The notes: generated by a model not told the origin, from the letters alone. Counted from the stretch's first letter, positions 1 through 8,873 are shown. The stretch is DNA of 45,823 bases from Erythrobacter sp. CCH5-A1 (GCF_001557115.1 NZ_LSKQ01000100.1:1-45823); one strand, 5' to 3'. Numbers and translations: made by a program.

Positions 1-263
1 TTCCACGCCAGCCCCCAGCCGTGTTCGGGCAGGCGTCCGGTGAACTGCCAGCGGCCGCCGCCGTCCTCGTCGGAGCCGGGGATGAACTCGCCCGCCGCGC
101 GCCAATCGGCGATGCGCGGCTGCCACATGGCCTGGGGCTCGGGGCGGATGAAGGCGTGGGGGCCGAACGCCTCCCACTTGCGCCCCGCCCCGCTATCGAG
201 CAGGCGGTAGGAATCCCACCCCTCGCACACCATCACCAGCGGCTGCTGGACGAGAGCCGCCAT
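1..263 (-). CDS. RlmI-like class I SAM-dependent methyltransferase, N-terminal part (cut by window edge)
   Basis: The first 87 codons of a gene that runs off the left end of the window. The start is ATG at 263, which shares one base with the thrC stop (TGATG junction), so it is probably translated by coupling from thrC. The visible part contains LLDSGAGRKWEAFG and IRPEPQAMW, an N-terminal signature I associate with RlmI-like rRNA methyltransferases of alphaproteobacteria that often follow thrC. The SAM-binding domain lies outside the window, so the enzymatic role is inferred from the N-terminal resemblance and the position only. Confidence 0.65.
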   Translation of the reverse strand, partial: MAALVQQPLVMVCEGWDSYRLLDSGAGRKWEAFGPHAFIRPEPQAMWQPRIADWRAAGEFIPGSDEDGGGRWQFTGRLPEHGWGLAW

Positions 264-1672
264 CAGGCGTTCCCGGCGTGACCGAGCACGTAGTCGCGGG
301 TGGCGGCGTAATCGCCGGCGATCTCGACGAAACTTTCCTCGCGCCCGAACAGGTCGCCGACCCGCGCAGGCAGCGTCGGACGCATGCCGACCGCGCGCTC
401 GACCGCGTCGGGGAACTTGGCGGGGTGCGCGGTGGCGAGTGTGACGAGGGGGACGCCGGCGGGCACGGTGCCCGCGTCGGCGAGCGTGCGCGCGGCGTGG
501 AGGCCGACGCCGGTGTGCGGGTCGATCACCTGTCCGGCGGCGCGGTAGGCCCATTGCAGGGCGCGCGCGGTCTCGGTCTGATCAGCCCGGGCACTGGTGA
601 ACAGCGCGCTGGCACCCTCAGCCTGCGCGTTGGTCAGATGCATCGCCTTGGAGGCCTCGAAGCCGCGCATCTGCTCCGCCAGCGCGGCGCCGTCACGCCC
701 GCCCGCGTCGAACAGCAGGCGTTCGAAGTTGGAGGAGACCTGGATGTCCATCGAAGGCGTGATCGTGGCGGTGACGCCGCCTGCCGAGTAGTCGCCGCTG
801 GAAAGCGCGCGGTGGAGGATGTCGTTGATGTTGGTGGCGACGATCAGCCGCTCGATGGGGAGCCCCATCTTCGCCGCGACATATCCCGCGAACACATCGC
901 CGAAGTTCCCGGTCGGCACCGAGTAGGCGACCGGGCGGTCGGGTGCGCCGAGTTGCAGCGCGCTGGCGAAATAATAGACCACCTGCGCCATCAGCCGCGC
1001 CCAGTTGATCGAATTGACCGCGCCGAGGTTCAGTGTGCGGATCACGTCCGCGTCGGTGAACATCCGCTTCACATGCGCCTGCGCGTCGTCGAAGCTGCCC
1101 TCGATGGCGAGGTTGTGGACGTTGGGCGCGCGCACCGTGGTCATCTGGCGGCGCTGGACGTCGCTCACCCGGCCCTTGGGGTGGAGCATGAAGATCTCGA
1201 CCCGCTCGAGCCCCGCCACGGCCTGGATCGCCGCCGAGCCGGTGTCCCCGCTGGTCGCACCGACGATGGTGAGGCGCTGGTCGCGGCGGGCGAGGAAGGT
1301 CTCGAACAGCCGGCCGAGCAGTTGCAGCGCGACGTCCTTGAACGCCAGCGTCGGCCCGTGGAACAGTTCGAGCAGCCAGTGCTGCGCGTCGAGCTGCACC
1401 AGCGGCGTGACGGCGGCATGGCCGAAATCGCCATAGACCTTGTGGGTGAGCGCGAGGAGCTCTTCCTCGGTAAGGCACCCCGCCACGAAGGGTGCCATGA
1501 TCCGCGCGGCGAGATCGGGATAGGCGAGGCCGCGCATCGCCCGGATTTCATCGGTGGTAAAGCGCGGCCACGCGGCGGGGACATAGAGCCCCCCGTCGCT
1601 GGCGAGCCCTGCGAGGGTGACCCCCTCGAAATCGAGCGCAGGCGCGCTCCCCCTGGTCGATACGTATTGCAT
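263..1672 (-). CDS. thrC: Threonine synthase
   Basis: Converts O-phosphohomoserine to threonine with pyridoxal phosphate, the last step of threonine synthesis in the cytoplasm. The protein has 469 residues, normal for the longer bacterial and fungal type of threonine synthase. The N-terminus MQYVSTRG is typical. The PLP lysine is K112 in GPTLAFKD, and the phosphate-binding loop GATSGDTGSAA lies at about 138-148. The frame is open further upstream to 1843, but that extension overlaps the surf1 coding region and is low-complexity, so ATG 1672 is chosen. It lies 13 bases after surf1, at the end of the cytochrome oxidase operon, and overlaps the next gene by one base. An amino acid gene joined to a respiratory operon suggests cotranscription rather than a shared pathway. 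Confidence 0.95.
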   Translation of the reverse strand: MQYVSTRGSAPALDFEGVTLAGLASDGGLYVPAAWPRFTTDEIRAMRGLAYPDLAARIMAPFVAGCLTEEELLALTHKVYGDFGHAAVTPLVQLDAQHWLLELFHGPTLAFKDVALQLLGRLFETFLARRDQRLTIVGATSGDTGSAAIQAVAGLERVEIFMLHPKGRVSDVQRRQMTTVRAPNVHNLAIEGSFDDAQAHVKRMFTDADVIRTLNLGAVNSINWARLMAQVVYYFASALQLGAPDRPVAYSVPTGNFGDVFAGYVAAKMGLPIERLIVATNINDILHRALSSGDYSAGGVTATITPSMDIQVSSNFERLLFDAGGRDGAALAEQMRGFEASKAMHLTNAQAEGASALFTSARADQTETARALQWAYRAAGQVIDPHTGVGLHAARTLADAGTVPAGVPLVTLATAHPAKFPDAVERAVGMRPTLPARVGDLFGREESFVEIAGDYAATRDYVLGHAGNA

Positions 1673-1685
1673 ATGCGAACAGCGC

Positions 1686-2285
1686 CTAGCTGCGGCGGCG
1701 GCGTAATGCCAGCACGTAGATGACGAGCGCGGTCGCGGCGAAGAAGAACCACTGGACGGCATAGGCGAGGTGGTTGTTGGGCAGGTCGCCCGGATCGGGC
1801 GCAGCGTTGGGCTGAAGGCCCGCGAGCGGCGGATCGGCGACAAGCCGTGCGAAGCCTTCCGAATTGGGCACGATCCACCCGCTCACCGGCCCGCCCTCCC
1901 ACTTGGGCGCGGCAGGATCGCGCGACCATCCGACCTGCACGTAAGCGGTGCGATCGCGTTGGGGCGGCCCGTTGTCGATCCCGCACAACACGATGTGAAC
2001 GAAGCCGCTCTGCCCCTTGGCGTTGCGGCCCGAGATCGACCGCCAGTCGCCGCTGGTGAAGGCGCAGTCGACACTGCTGCGACGATAGAGTGCGGCATCG
2101 ACCGCCGCCTGCGATGCGGCCGGATAGGTGACGGGATCGGGGTTGCTGATCGCCGCCTCGTAGCGGGCAATGAGCGCTTCCTTCTCGGTCTTGCGGCCAA
2201 GCTGCCAGATGCCGAGGCCGATCATCGTCAGCACCGCCGCGATCACCACGATGGTCGAGAATACGGGCACGCGGCGGGCAGTCAT
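1686..2285 (-). CDS. SURF1 family cytochrome oxidase biogenesis protein
   Basis: A 199-residue inner-membrane protein of the SURF1/Shy1 family, which helps insert heme a into subunit I of cytochrome c oxidase. It shows the family architecture: an N-terminal transmembrane segment at about residues 9-26 (ending in GIWQLGRK), a periplasmic domain, and a C-terminal segment at about 173-192 that starts with NNHLAYAVQWFFFA, a strong family signature. The start is ATG 2285, which overlaps the upstream DUF983 stop in an ATGA junction. It belongs to the ctaC-thrC operon, and its neighbours CtaG, CtaB and DUF983 are all oxidase assembly or oxidase-linked proteins. Confidence 0.93.
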   Translation of the reverse strand: MTARRVPVFSTIVVIAAVLTMIGLGIWQLGRKTEKEALIARYEAAISNPDPVTYPAASQAAVDAALYRRSSVDCAFTSGDWRSISGRNAKGQSGFVHIVLCGIDNGPPQRDRTAYVQVGWSRDPAAPKWEGGPVSGWIVPNSEGFARLVADPPLAGLQPNAAPDPGDLPNNHLAYAVQWFFFAATALVIYVLALRRRRS

Positions 2286-2656
2286 GGCTGGCTCTCTTCG
2301 AATTGGTGATAGACCCACATGGTCTTCCAGAACCGCAGGGCGAAGACGACGCTCGCCACCGTCACCGGCCCCCAGAACAGGAAGGTCACCCACAGCGGCG
2401 GGCGCAGCCATTCGTCGGTCGCGAGCGCGGCCATGATCAGCACCAGCGCCAGCAGCATCGTCAGCACGCCCACGAACCGCCCACCCCGCTCCAGCGCGAG
2501 GAAGTCGAGCCCGCAGTTCGAACATTCCTCCGCCAGCCCGGCCGGTTCGGAAAAAAGCGTCCGCGCGCCGCAGCGGGGGCACAAACCGGAAAGGGCAGCC
2601 GAGACGAGTCCCGGCTGCCCCTTGTTTTGCTCAGGACCGGAAGGCCCCGACGTCAT
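2282..2656 (-). CDS. DUF983 zinc-ribbon membrane protein
   Basis: A 124-residue protein of the DUF983 family, which commonly sits between coxIII and surf1 in alphaproteobacteria. A CPRC...CSNC pair (C26, C29, C45, C48) near the N-terminus looks like a zinc ribbon or redox site facing the cytoplasm. Two hydrophobic segments follow at about 58-76 and 83-105. The start is ATG 2656, one base overlapping the ctaE stop; the end overlaps surf1 by four bases. Its molecular role is not established. The position strongly suggests a part in oxidase assembly, perhaps metal or heme handling, but that is inference. Confidence 0.88.
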   Translation of the reverse strand: MTSGPSGPEQNKGQPGLVSAALSGLCPRCGARTLFSEPAGLAEECSNCGLDFLALERGGRFVGVLTMLLALVLIMAALATDEWLRPPLWVTFLFWGPVTVASVVFALRFWKTMWVYHQFEESQP

Positions 2657-3525
2657 CAGTGGTATTCGGCGCCCCAGCCGCCCCAGACGTAGACGGCGAC
2701 GAACAGGAACAGCCACACCACGTCGACGAAGTGCCAGTACCACGCCGCCGCCTCGAAGCCGAAGTGCTGGCGCGGGGTGAAGTGGCCGAGATAGGCGCGG
2801 TAGAGGCAGACCGACAGGAAGATCGTCCCGATCAGCACGTGGAAGCCGTGGAAGCCGGTCGCCATGTAGAAGGCCGAGGAATAGGTGTTCCCGCCGAAGC
2901 CGAAGGGCGCGGCCGAATATTCGTAGGCCTGGATCGCGCTGAACAGCACGCCGAGCGCGACGGTCGCCCACAGGCCCTGCTTGAGGCCCTCGCGGTCGCC
3001 GTGGATCAGCGCGTGGTGCGCCCAGGTCACCGTGGTGCCCGAGCACAGCAGGATCAGCGTGTTGAGCAGCGGCAGTGCGAAGGGATCGAGCACTTCCATG
3101 CCTTCGGGGATGAAGGCGGCAACCGCACCCTCGGTGCCGAACAGGCTGGTGGTGGCGCCGGTGGCGTGGTCATATTCGAGCGCGGTCGGGAACAGCGCGA
3201 AATCGAAGAAGCTCCAGAACCAGCCGACGAAGAACATCACTTCGGACGCGATGAACAGGATCATGCCGTAGCGCAGGTGCAGCTGCACCACCGGCGTGTG
3301 ATCGCCGCGCTGGGCTTCGATCACGATGTTGCGGAACCACATGAAGAAGGTCGCGATCAGCCCGGCAAGGCCGAGGCCGAGCACGATCTTGCCGCTGGCC
3401 CCGAACAGATCGGGGTGGAAGCTCAGCACCATCCCGCTGGTGAAGGTGAGCGCCGCGAAGGATCCGACCAGCGGCCAGATATCGGGTTCGAGGATGTGGT
3501 AATCGTGGTTTGCCTTGCCAGCCAT
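2656..3525 (-). CDS. ctaE: Cytochrome c oxidase subunit III
   Basis: A 289-residue integral membrane protein, the third core subunit of the aa3 oxidase. It has the expected series of about seven transmembrane helices. Family motifs include FFVGWFWSFFDFAL and the C-terminal WYWHFVDVVWLFLF, which is characteristic of subunit III. Subunit III stabilises the active site and guides oxygen and proton entry. The start is ATG 3525, 29 bases downstream of the ctaG stop. It is the sixth gene of the cta operon and is coupled by a TGATG junction to DUF983. Confidence 0.96.
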   Translation of the reverse strand: MAGKANHDYHILEPDIWPLVGSFAALTFTSGMVLSFHPDLFGASGKIVLGLGLAGLIATFFMWFRNIVIEAQRGDHTPVVQLHLRYGMILFIASEVMFFVGWFWSFFDFALFPTALEYDHATGATTSLFGTEGAVAAFIPEGMEVLDPFALPLLNTLILLCSGTTVTWAHHALIHGDREGLKQGLWATVALGVLFSAIQAYEYSAAPFGFGGNTYSSAFYMATGFHGFHVLIGTIFLSVCLYRAYLGHFTPRQHFGFEAAAWYWHFVDVVWLFLFVAVYVWGGWGAEYH

Positions 3526-3554
3526 GTGGATGTTCCCGTCCCTGGGTTAGCGGA

Positions 3555-4154
3555 TCAATCGGTGCTCTTCGGCGCCGCGTCGGCGGGCGTTTCGGAGCGG
3601 TGGAAAGTATAGCTCAGCGTGATCTGCTCGACACCCTTCATGTTGGGGTCGTTCAGCATCGCCGGATCGACGAAATAGAGCACCGGCATGGTCACTTCCT
3701 GCCCGGGGGCGAGGGTCTGCTCGGTGAAGCAGAAGCACTGAACCTTGTTGAAATACTTGCCGGCCTGTTCGGGGGTGACGTTGAAGGTGGCAACCCCGGT
3801 GATGGTGTGCTCGGAATTGTTGCGCGCCACATAGGTCGCGATGTCGCGCTCGCCGATGGTGACGGTGTCGGTCGCCTGCGAGGGCTGGAAGGTCCAGGGC
3901 ATCCCCATCGCGGTGGTGGCATCGAAGCGGATCGAGATCTTCTGCCCCGTCGCAGCACGCGCGGCGGCGGCGGCCTTGCTCTCGGAGGCGATCATGGTCG
4001 TGCCGCCGAAGCCGGTGACCTGGCAGAACAGGCGATAGAGCGGCACCGAGGCATAGCCCAGCGCCAGCATCGCCAGCGCGCCGGCGAAGGCCATCAGACC
4101 GACCCGCAGGTTGCTGCGGGCGGTATCAGGCGATGCGGGCGCGGCCGAGGCCAT
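3555..4154 (-). CDS. ctaG: Cytochrome c oxidase assembly protein CtaG/Cox11
   Basis: A 199-residue copper chaperone anchored in the inner membrane, needed to build the CuB centre of oxidase subunit I. One transmembrane segment lies at about residues 17-36, followed by the conserved SVPLYRLFCQVTGFGG (C44). The copper-binding pair is C140 and C142 in VQCFCFTEQ. The C-terminal PVLYFVDP and ITLSYTF motifs are typical of Cox11. The chosen start, ATG 4154, overlaps the stop of the upstream 43-codon gene; the longer open frame upstream is only the shadow of ctaB. The length matches the family. Confidence 0.95.
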   Translation of the reverse strand: MASAAPASPDTARSNLRVGLMAFAGALAMLALGYASVPLYRLFCQVTGFGGTTMIASESKAAAAARAATGQKISIRFDATTAMGMPWTFQPSQATDTVTIGERDIATYVARNNSEHTITGVATFNVTPEQAGKYFNKVQCFCFTEQTLAPGQEVTMPVLYFVDPAMLNDPNMKGVEQITLSYTFHRSETPADAAPKSTD

Positions 4155-4285
4155 CAGCCCTGCCCTCCGATGCGCACCATGGTGATGGCGTAGAACAGCA
4201 CCACGAAGAACAGCAGCGTCCCCGCGACCACCAGATTGCGCGCCTTGCGGCGGCGGAGGAATTCCTTTTCCTCTTCCGGGCTCAT
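4154..4285 (-). CDS. Small single-span membrane protein between ctaB and ctaG
   Basis: A 43-residue peptide that is easy to miss because of its size. A charged N-terminus ([17 protein letters not shown]) is followed by one transmembrane helix at about 19-37 and a short tail. It overlaps ctaB upstream by an ATGA junction and its stop shares a base with the ctaG start, so it is translationally locked into the oxidase operon. Similar tiny proteins occur at this position in other alphaproteobacteria. I infer a role in oxidase assembly or as an accessory subunit, but the sequence shows no metal-binding residue and the function is unknown. Confidence 0.8.
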   Translation of the reverse strand: MSPEEEKEFLRRRKARNLVVAGTLLFFVVLFYAITMVRIGGQG

Positions 4286-5208
4286 GCGATCCACCCCTGA
4301 TAGGCGGCGACACGGTCGGCCACGAGCGCGGCGAAGAGCACGAAGAGGTAGACGATCGAGAACTTGAACAGGGTCTTCTCGGGCGTCATCGCGTCGGTCT
4401 CGGCGCGCATGCGGGTGAAGACCGGCATCGCCAGCACCACGAACAGCGCCGAGAGCACCACCGCGACCGAGCCGTAGATCCAGCTCGTGCCCCCGATGGC
4501 CCACGGCGCGATGGCGATGGGGGCGAGCAGCAGGGTGTAGCCCATGATCTGGTTGCGCGTCGCCCGCTCGCCCGCGACCACGGGGAGCATCGGGATACCG
4601 ACCTTGGCGTAGTCGGTCTGCACGAACAGTGCGAGCGCCCAGAAATGCGGGGGCGTCCAGAAGAAGATGATCGCGAACAGGAGGAGCGGCATCGCGGTGA
4701 TGTCGCCCGTCACCGCGACCCAGCCGATCAGCGGCGGGAAAGCGCCCGCGCCGCCGCCGATGACGATGTTCTGCGGGGTGCGCGGCTTCAGCCACATGGT
4801 GTAGATGACCGCGTAGTAGATGATCGCGCCCAGCAGCAGCGAGGCGGCGAGCCAGCCCACGGCGAGGCCCATCAGCACCACCGAAACTGCCGAAAGGAAG
4901 ATCCCGAAATCGCGCGCATCCTCGCGCCGGATCCGGCCGCCGGGGAGCGGGCGGTTCATGGTGCGCTTCATACCCGCATCGATGTCGGCTTCCCACCACA
5001 TGTTGAGCACCGCCGACCCGCCTGCGCCCATCGCGATGGCGAGGATCGCGGTGAAGGCGATGACGGGGTGGATGGTGCCCGGCGCCGCCAGCACGCCGCA
5101 GATCGCGGTGAAGATCACCAGCGTCATCACCCGCGGCTTGGTGAGCGCGAAGAAGTCGCGCCACTCGGCGGGCATCATCGCGGCGGTCTGGGGTGCGGTG
5201 CTGGCCAT
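4282..5208 (-). CDS. ctaB: Heme O synthase (protoheme IX farnesyltransferase)
   Basis: A UbiA-family prenyltransferase of 308 residues that attaches a farnesyl group to heme b to make heme O, the precursor of heme a. It is an inner-membrane protein with about nine helices. The first Asp-rich prenyl diphosphate site is seen in [15 protein letters not shown] (N69, E73, D75, D77), and [11 protein letters not shown] is the second family motif. Starts are possible at 5226 and 5208; ATG 5208 is preferred because AGGA lies just before it and the protein then begins MASTAPQT. It lies 81 bases downstream of ctaD across a hairpin. Confidence 0.94.
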   Translation of the reverse strand: MASTAPQTAAMMPAEWRDFFALTKPRVMTLVIFTAICGVLAAPGTIHPVIAFTAILAIAMGAGGSAVLNMWWEADIDAGMKRTMNRPLPGGRIRREDARDFGIFLSAVSVVLMGLAVGWLAASLLLGAIIYYAVIYTMWLKPRTPQNIVIGGGAGAFPPLIGWVAVTGDITAMPLLLFAIIFFWTPPHFWALALFVQTDYAKVGIPMLPVVAGERATRNQIMGYTLLLAPIAIAPWAIGGTSWIYGSVAVVLSALFVVLAMPVFTRMRAETDAMTPEKTLFKFSIVYLFVLFAALVADRVAAYQGWIA

Positions 5209-5232
5209 TGTTCCTGGTGGTTCCATTGCGAA

Positions 5233-5257
5233 GGAGCGCGGCCTCGGACCGCGCTCC
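5233..5257 (-). terminator. Hairpin between ctaD and ctaB
   Basis: A perfect 9-base-pair stem, GGAGCGCGG (5233-5241) paired with CCGCGCTCC (5249-5257), with a 7-base loop, in the short gap after ctaD. No run of T follows on the minus strand, so it is a poor intrinsic terminator. It may be a partial attenuator or an mRNA-processing or stabilising structure that makes oxidase subunits I and II more abundant than the assembly proteins. That role is inference. Confidence 0.4.
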
Positions 5258-5289
5258 CCCTCGTTCCTTGTGCTCCGGTCAGGAGCCGA

Positions 5290-6999
5290 TCACGCGGTCG
5301 CGGGACGGTGATCGTGGTAGTCGTGCGCGTCGGTGATCACCGGCAGCGTTTCGAACTGGTGGTAGGGCGGCGGGCTCGGCAGGGTCCATTCGAGCGTCGT
5401 CGCGCCTTCGCCCCACGGGTTCGCCTCGGCCTTCTTGCCGGCCATCAGCGCGTAGAGGATGTTCACGAAGAAGAACAGCATCGAGCCGGCCATGATGTAG
5501 TAGCCGTAGGAGCTGATCTGGTGCCAGAAGTGGTAGGCCTCGGCATAGTCAGGGTAACGACGCGGCATGCCCTGCATCCCGAGGAAGTGCTGCGGGAAGA
5601 AGATCACGTTCACGCCGACGAAGAAGGTCCAGAAGTGGATGTGCGACAGGAGCTCGGAGTGCATCCGCCCGCTCATCTTCGGGAACCAGTAGTAGAAGCC
5701 GGCGAACATCGAGAACACCGCGCCCATCGACAGCACGTAGTGGAAGTGCGCGACGACGTAGTAGGTGTCGTGCAGGTTGTCGTCGATCCCGCCGTTGGCG
5801 AGCACCACGCCGGTCACGCCGCCCACGGTGAACAGGAAGATGAAGCCCATCGACCAGACCATCGGCGACTTGAAGCTGAGGCTGCCGCCCCACATCGTCG
5901 CGATCCAGCTGAAGATCTTCACGCCGGTCGGCACAGCGATGACCATGGTGGCGGCGGTGAAGTACATCTTCGTGTTCACGTCGAGGCCCACGGTGTACAT
6001 GTGGTGCGCCCAGACGATGAAGCCGACCACGCCGATCGCGACCATCGCATAGGCCATGCCGAGGTAGCCGAACACCGGCTTCTTCGAGAAGGTGGCGATG
6101 ATCTGCGAGATCATGCCGAAGCCCGGCAGGATCATGATGTAAACCTCGGGGTGGCCGAAGAACCAGAACAGGTGCTGGTAGAGCACCGGATCGCCGCCAC
6201 CGGCCGGGTTGAAGAAGGTGGTGCCGAAGTTGCGGTCGGTCAGCAGCATGGTGATCGCGGCCGCGAGCACGGGGAGCGCCAGCAGCAGCAGGAAGGCGGT
6301 GACCAGCACCGACCACACGAACAGCGGCATCTTGTGCAGGGTCATGCCCGGCGCGCGCATGTTGAAGATGGTGGTGATGAAGTTGGTCGCGCCAAGGATC
6401 GAGCCGGCCCCTGCAAGGTGCAGCGAGAAGATCGCGAAGTCGACCGCAGGGCCGACCGAGCCGCTGGTCGAAAGCGGCGCGTAGACCGTCCAGCCCGTGC
6501 CCGCACCCGGGCCCGTGCCGCCGGGCACGAAGAGCGAGAACAGCAGGCTGATGAAGCCCACCACCGTCAGCCAGAAGCTGACGTTGTTCATGCGCGGGAA
6601 GGCCATGTCCGGCGCGCCGATCATCAGCGGCACGAACCAGTTGCCGAAGCCGCCGATCATCGCGGGCATGACCATGAAGAACACCATGATGAGGCCGTGC
6701 GCGGTGATGAACACGTTCCACATGTGGAGCGCGGTGTTGAGATCATTGCCGCCGCCCATGAACTGGGCCCACCACTGCAGATACTGGATGCCCGGCTCCT
6801 GCAGCTCGACACGCATGATGCCCGAGATGGCACCCCCGACGATCCCCGCGATGATCGCGAAGATCAGATACATCGTGCCGATGTCCTTGTGGTTGGTCGA
6901 CATGAACCAGCGGGCGAAGAAGCCCGGCTTGTGGTCCGCGTGATCGTGCCCGTGGGCATGATCGTGGTGGATGTCGAAGCCTTCAGCGGTGGTTGCCAT
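5290..6999 (-). CDS. ctaD: Cytochrome c oxidase subunit I (aa3 type)
   Basis: The catalytic heme-copper subunit, 569 residues with about 12 helices. Ligands are visible: H101 (low-spin heme a), H283 and Y287 in FFGHPEVYI (CuB and the His-Tyr crosslink), H332 and H333 in AHHMYTVG (CuB), and H417 and H419 in VAHFHYVL (heme a3 and heme a). K360 in PTGVKIFSW belongs to the K proton channel, and N138-N139 follow the D-channel pattern. The N-terminus carries a His-rich stretch at residues 11-23 and the C-terminus a second one (HDYHDH). The start, ATG 6999, gives the expected first conserved block [11 protein letters not shown]. It reduces oxygen to water while pumping protons. Confidence 0.98.
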   Translation of the reverse strand: MATTAEGFDIHHDHAHGHDHADHKPGFFARWFMSTNHKDIGTMYLIFAIIAGIVGGAISGIMRVELQEPGIQYLQWWAQFMGGGNDLNTALHMWNVFITAHGLIMVFFMVMPAMIGGFGNWFVPLMIGAPDMAFPRMNNVSFWLTVVGFISLLFSLFVPGGTGPGAGTGWTVYAPLSTSGSVGPAVDFAIFSLHLAGAGSILGATNFITTIFNMRAPGMTLHKMPLFVWSVLVTAFLLLLALPVLAAAITMLLTDRNFGTTFFNPAGGGDPVLYQHLFWFFGHPEVYIMILPGFGMISQIIATFSKKPVFGYLGMAYAMVAIGVVGFIVWAHHMYTVGLDVNTKMYFTAATMVIAVPTGVKIFSWIATMWGGSLSFKSPMVWSMGFIFLFTVGGVTGVVLANGGIDDNLHDTYYVVAHFHYVLSMGAVFSMFAGFYYWFPKMSGRMHSELLSHIHFWTFFVGVNVIFFPQHFLGMQGMPRRYPDYAEAYHFWHQISSYGYYIMAGSMLFFFVNILYALMAGKKAEANPWGEGATTLEWTLPSPPPYHQFETLPVITDAHDYHDHRPATA

Positions 7000-7034
7000 G
7001 ATCAGCTACTCTTCTCAGGTCAAATCTTGTCGGT

Positions 7035-8039
7035 TCAGCCGGCGGTGGTCGCGGCGGCGGGCTCGGCCGCGGCAGCAGCCGGAGCCGCTTCCGCTTCGCC
7101 GGGCATCGTGCCGCCCTGCGCCTTCACCCATGCGGCGAATTCGGCCGGGGGCAGTGCCTCGACGACGATCGGCATGTAGCCGTGCCGCGCGCCGCACAGC
7201 TCGGAGCACTGGCCGTAGTACACGCCCGGCTCCTTGATGGTCAGCAGCTTCTCGTTGAGACGGCCGGGCACCGCGTCCATCTTGAACCACAGCGAGGGCA
7301 CCGCGAAGGCGTGGATCACGTCCGACGCGGTGGTCTGGATGCGCAGCGGCACGCCCGCGGGCACGACCATGCGGTTGTCGACCGCGAGCTGGTAGGGCTC
7401 GCCGGCCTTGGCGGCAGCGGCCTCGTCGGCCATGTTCGAGATCACCTCGATCTCGCCATGGTCGGGATAGGTGTAGCCCCAGTACCACTGGTAGCCGGTC
7501 GCCTTGATGGTGACGGCATTGGCGGGCGGAGTCTCGTACTGGCGCGCCAGCAGCGTGATCGAGGGGACGGCGATCACCACCAGGATGATCACCGGCAGGA
7601 TCGTCCACACCACCTCGATCATGGTGTTGTGCGTGGTCTTCGAGGCGACCGGATTGGCCCGGCGGTTGAAGCGCATCACCACATAGAGCAGCAGGCCGAG
7701 AACCAGCAGGCTGATCGCGGTGATCACCGGCAGCAGGATCATGTCGTGCATCCACAGCGCATATTCGCCGTTGGCCGAATACTGGTCCTGGAAGGTCAGG
7801 CTCTTCATCGCGTCGTCCTCGTAGGACGTCGGCATGCCCTTGCCCTTGGTCGGAGCCATCGGGGTGTAGGCGCTGGCTTCGGGAGCCGCAGGCGCCGCGG
7901 CGTCAGCGGGAGCCGCAGTGGTCGCGGCAGGCGCTTCGGCCGCCACGGGTGCTGCGGGGGCGGCGTCCTGCGCCGCGACGCTCAGCGGCGCGAACGCCGC
8001 GAGCCCGGCAGCAACCGCCGCCAGGATAAGCTTTTTCAT
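7035..8039 (-). CDS. ctaC: Cytochrome c oxidase subunit II
   Basis: A 334-residue subunit carrying the CuA centre that accepts electrons from cytochrome c. It starts at ATG 8039 with a signal peptide (MKKLILAAVAAGLAAFAPLS), followed by an unusually long Ala/Pro-rich linker at about 24-66. Two transmembrane helices lie at about 100-122 and 142-164. The CuA ligands are H243, C278, E280, C282, H286 and M289 in GQCSELCGARHGYM. The C-terminal tail from about 311 is again Ala-rich, with no heme c motif, so this is not a caa3 fusion. A frame extension to 8066 was rejected because it lies in front of the signal peptide. It is the first gene of the oxidase operon. Confidence 0.97.
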   Translation of the reverse strand: MKKLILAAVAAGLAAFAPLSVAAQDAAPAAPVAAEAPAATTAAPADAAAPAAPEASAYTPMAPTKGKGMPTSYEDDAMKSLTFQDQYSANGEYALWMHDMILLPVITAISLLVLGLLLYVVMRFNRRANPVASKTTHNTMIEVVWTILPVIILVVIAVPSITLLARQYETPPANAVTIKATGYQWYWGYTYPDHGEIEVISNMADEAAAAKAGEPYQLAVDNRMVVPAGVPLRIQTTASDVIHAFAVPSLWFKMDAVPGRLNEKLLTIKEPGVYYGQCSELCGARHGYMPIVVEALPPAEFAAWVKAQGGTMPGEAEAAPAAAAAEPAAATTAG

Positions 8040-8285
8040 ACGGGTGTCCCTCTGACCCATGAGCATGTGTCCAAGTGGTTCGAATCTGATCCCATACTGC
8101 CCTTGCAGGAAGCCCCCTCGAGACCCGCCAAAGACAGCGTTTGGCCAGCCCTCGGGCCAGCTTCATTCCCGCCCTTAGCGATGCTTGCCGAGGGCCTCAA
8201 GCGCTTCTAGGGAGAAAATTATGCACCGGCCCGTGCCGCGCGCGCAAGCTGGTGCCAATCCCTAAGCCTTCCAAGGAGTTCGTCC

Positions 8286-8867
8286 GTGAATCAAGAGCAA
8301 GTTCTGGCCGAGTTCCGCGCCTCGGGGGCGCTGCTGGAGGGCCATTTCAAGCTCTCTTCGGGGCGGCACAGCGGCCATTACCTGCAATGCGCGCGGGTGC
8401 TGATGAATCCGGCGCGCGCCGCGCGGATTGCCGAAGCGGTGGTGGCGGGCATCCCTGCCGAAGTCATTGAAAAGGTGGACGTCGTCGTCTCCCCGGCGAT
8501 GGGCGGGATCATCATCGGCCACGAAGTCGGTCGGGCGCTCGGCAAGGACGCGCTGTTCCTCGAGCGGCCCGAGGGCACCTTCCACCTGCGCCGCGGCTTC
8601 GCGCTGGCGAAGGGCGCGAAGGTGCTGATGGTCGAGGACGTGGTCACCACCGGCCTCTCCAGCCGCGAAGCCATCGGCGCCGTCGCGCGCGAAGGGGGCG
8701 AGGTGATCGCCGAATGCGCAATCATCGACCGTTCCTGCGGGTCGGTCGATCTGGGCGTGCCCTTCTACCCGCTGCTCGCCATCGATTTTCCCACCTATGA
8801 CGAATCCGACATCCCCGAAGCGCTGGCGGCCGTAGAGGTAACGAAGCCCGGAAGCCGGAAGGAATAG
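8286..8867 (+). CDS. pyrE: Orotate phosphoribosyltransferase
   Basis: A 193-residue cytoplasmic enzyme that joins orotate to PRPP to give orotidine monophosphate in pyrimidine synthesis. The PRPP-binding loop VLMVEDVVTTGLSS lies at about 113-126. The FKLSSGRHS motif near the N-terminus matches the FxLxSGxxS pattern of this family. The start is GTG at 8286, with AAGGAG at 8273-8278 as ribosome site. Its TAG stop (8865-8867) is in the same reading frame as pdxJ and only one sense codon (ACC) lies between that stop and the proposed pdxJ start. Divergent from ctaC across a 246-base gap. Confidence 0.96.
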   Translation: MNQEQVLAEFRASGALLEGHFKLSSGRHSGHYLQCARVLMNPARAARIAEAVVAGIPAEVIEKVDVVVSPAMGGIIIGHEVGRALGKDALFLERPEGTFHLRRGFALAKGAKVLMVEDVVTTGLSSREAIGAVAREGGEVIAECAIIDRSCGSVDLGVPFYPLLAIDFPTYDESDIPEALAAVEVTKPGSRKE

Positions 8868-8873
8868 ACCCTG
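8858..8873 (+). promoter_or_regulatory. Ribosome site and CTG start of pdxJ
   Basis: AAGGAA at 8859-8864 stands six bases before CTG at 8871. The in-frame TAG of pyrE at 8865-8867 blocks any start further upstream, and no ATG, GTG or TTG occurs in this frame until GTG 8958, which would remove the conserved [15 protein letters not shown] block. CTG is therefore the only plausible initiation codon visible. Confidence 0.7.

Noticed and set aside
1673..1843. N-terminal extension of thrC
   Set aside because: It overlaps surf1 and reads as Ser/Pro/Arg-rich low complexity; the conserved start is MQYVSTRG at 1672.
4645..7179. An 844-codon open frame on the plus strand opposite ctaB, ctaD and the end of ctaC
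   Set aside because: It is a shadow frame of high-GC genes: low-complexity Arg/His/Asp/Gly-rich, no domain, and fully antisense to strongly conserved oxidase genes.
7035..8039. A caa3-type fusion of subunit II with cytochrome c
   Set aside because: The C-terminal tail is Ala-rich and has no CxxCH heme c motif.
8040..8285. A gene or a well-defined promoter in the ctaC-pyrE gap
   Set aside because: No open frame with coding character, and no -35/-10 pair good enough to report on either strand.
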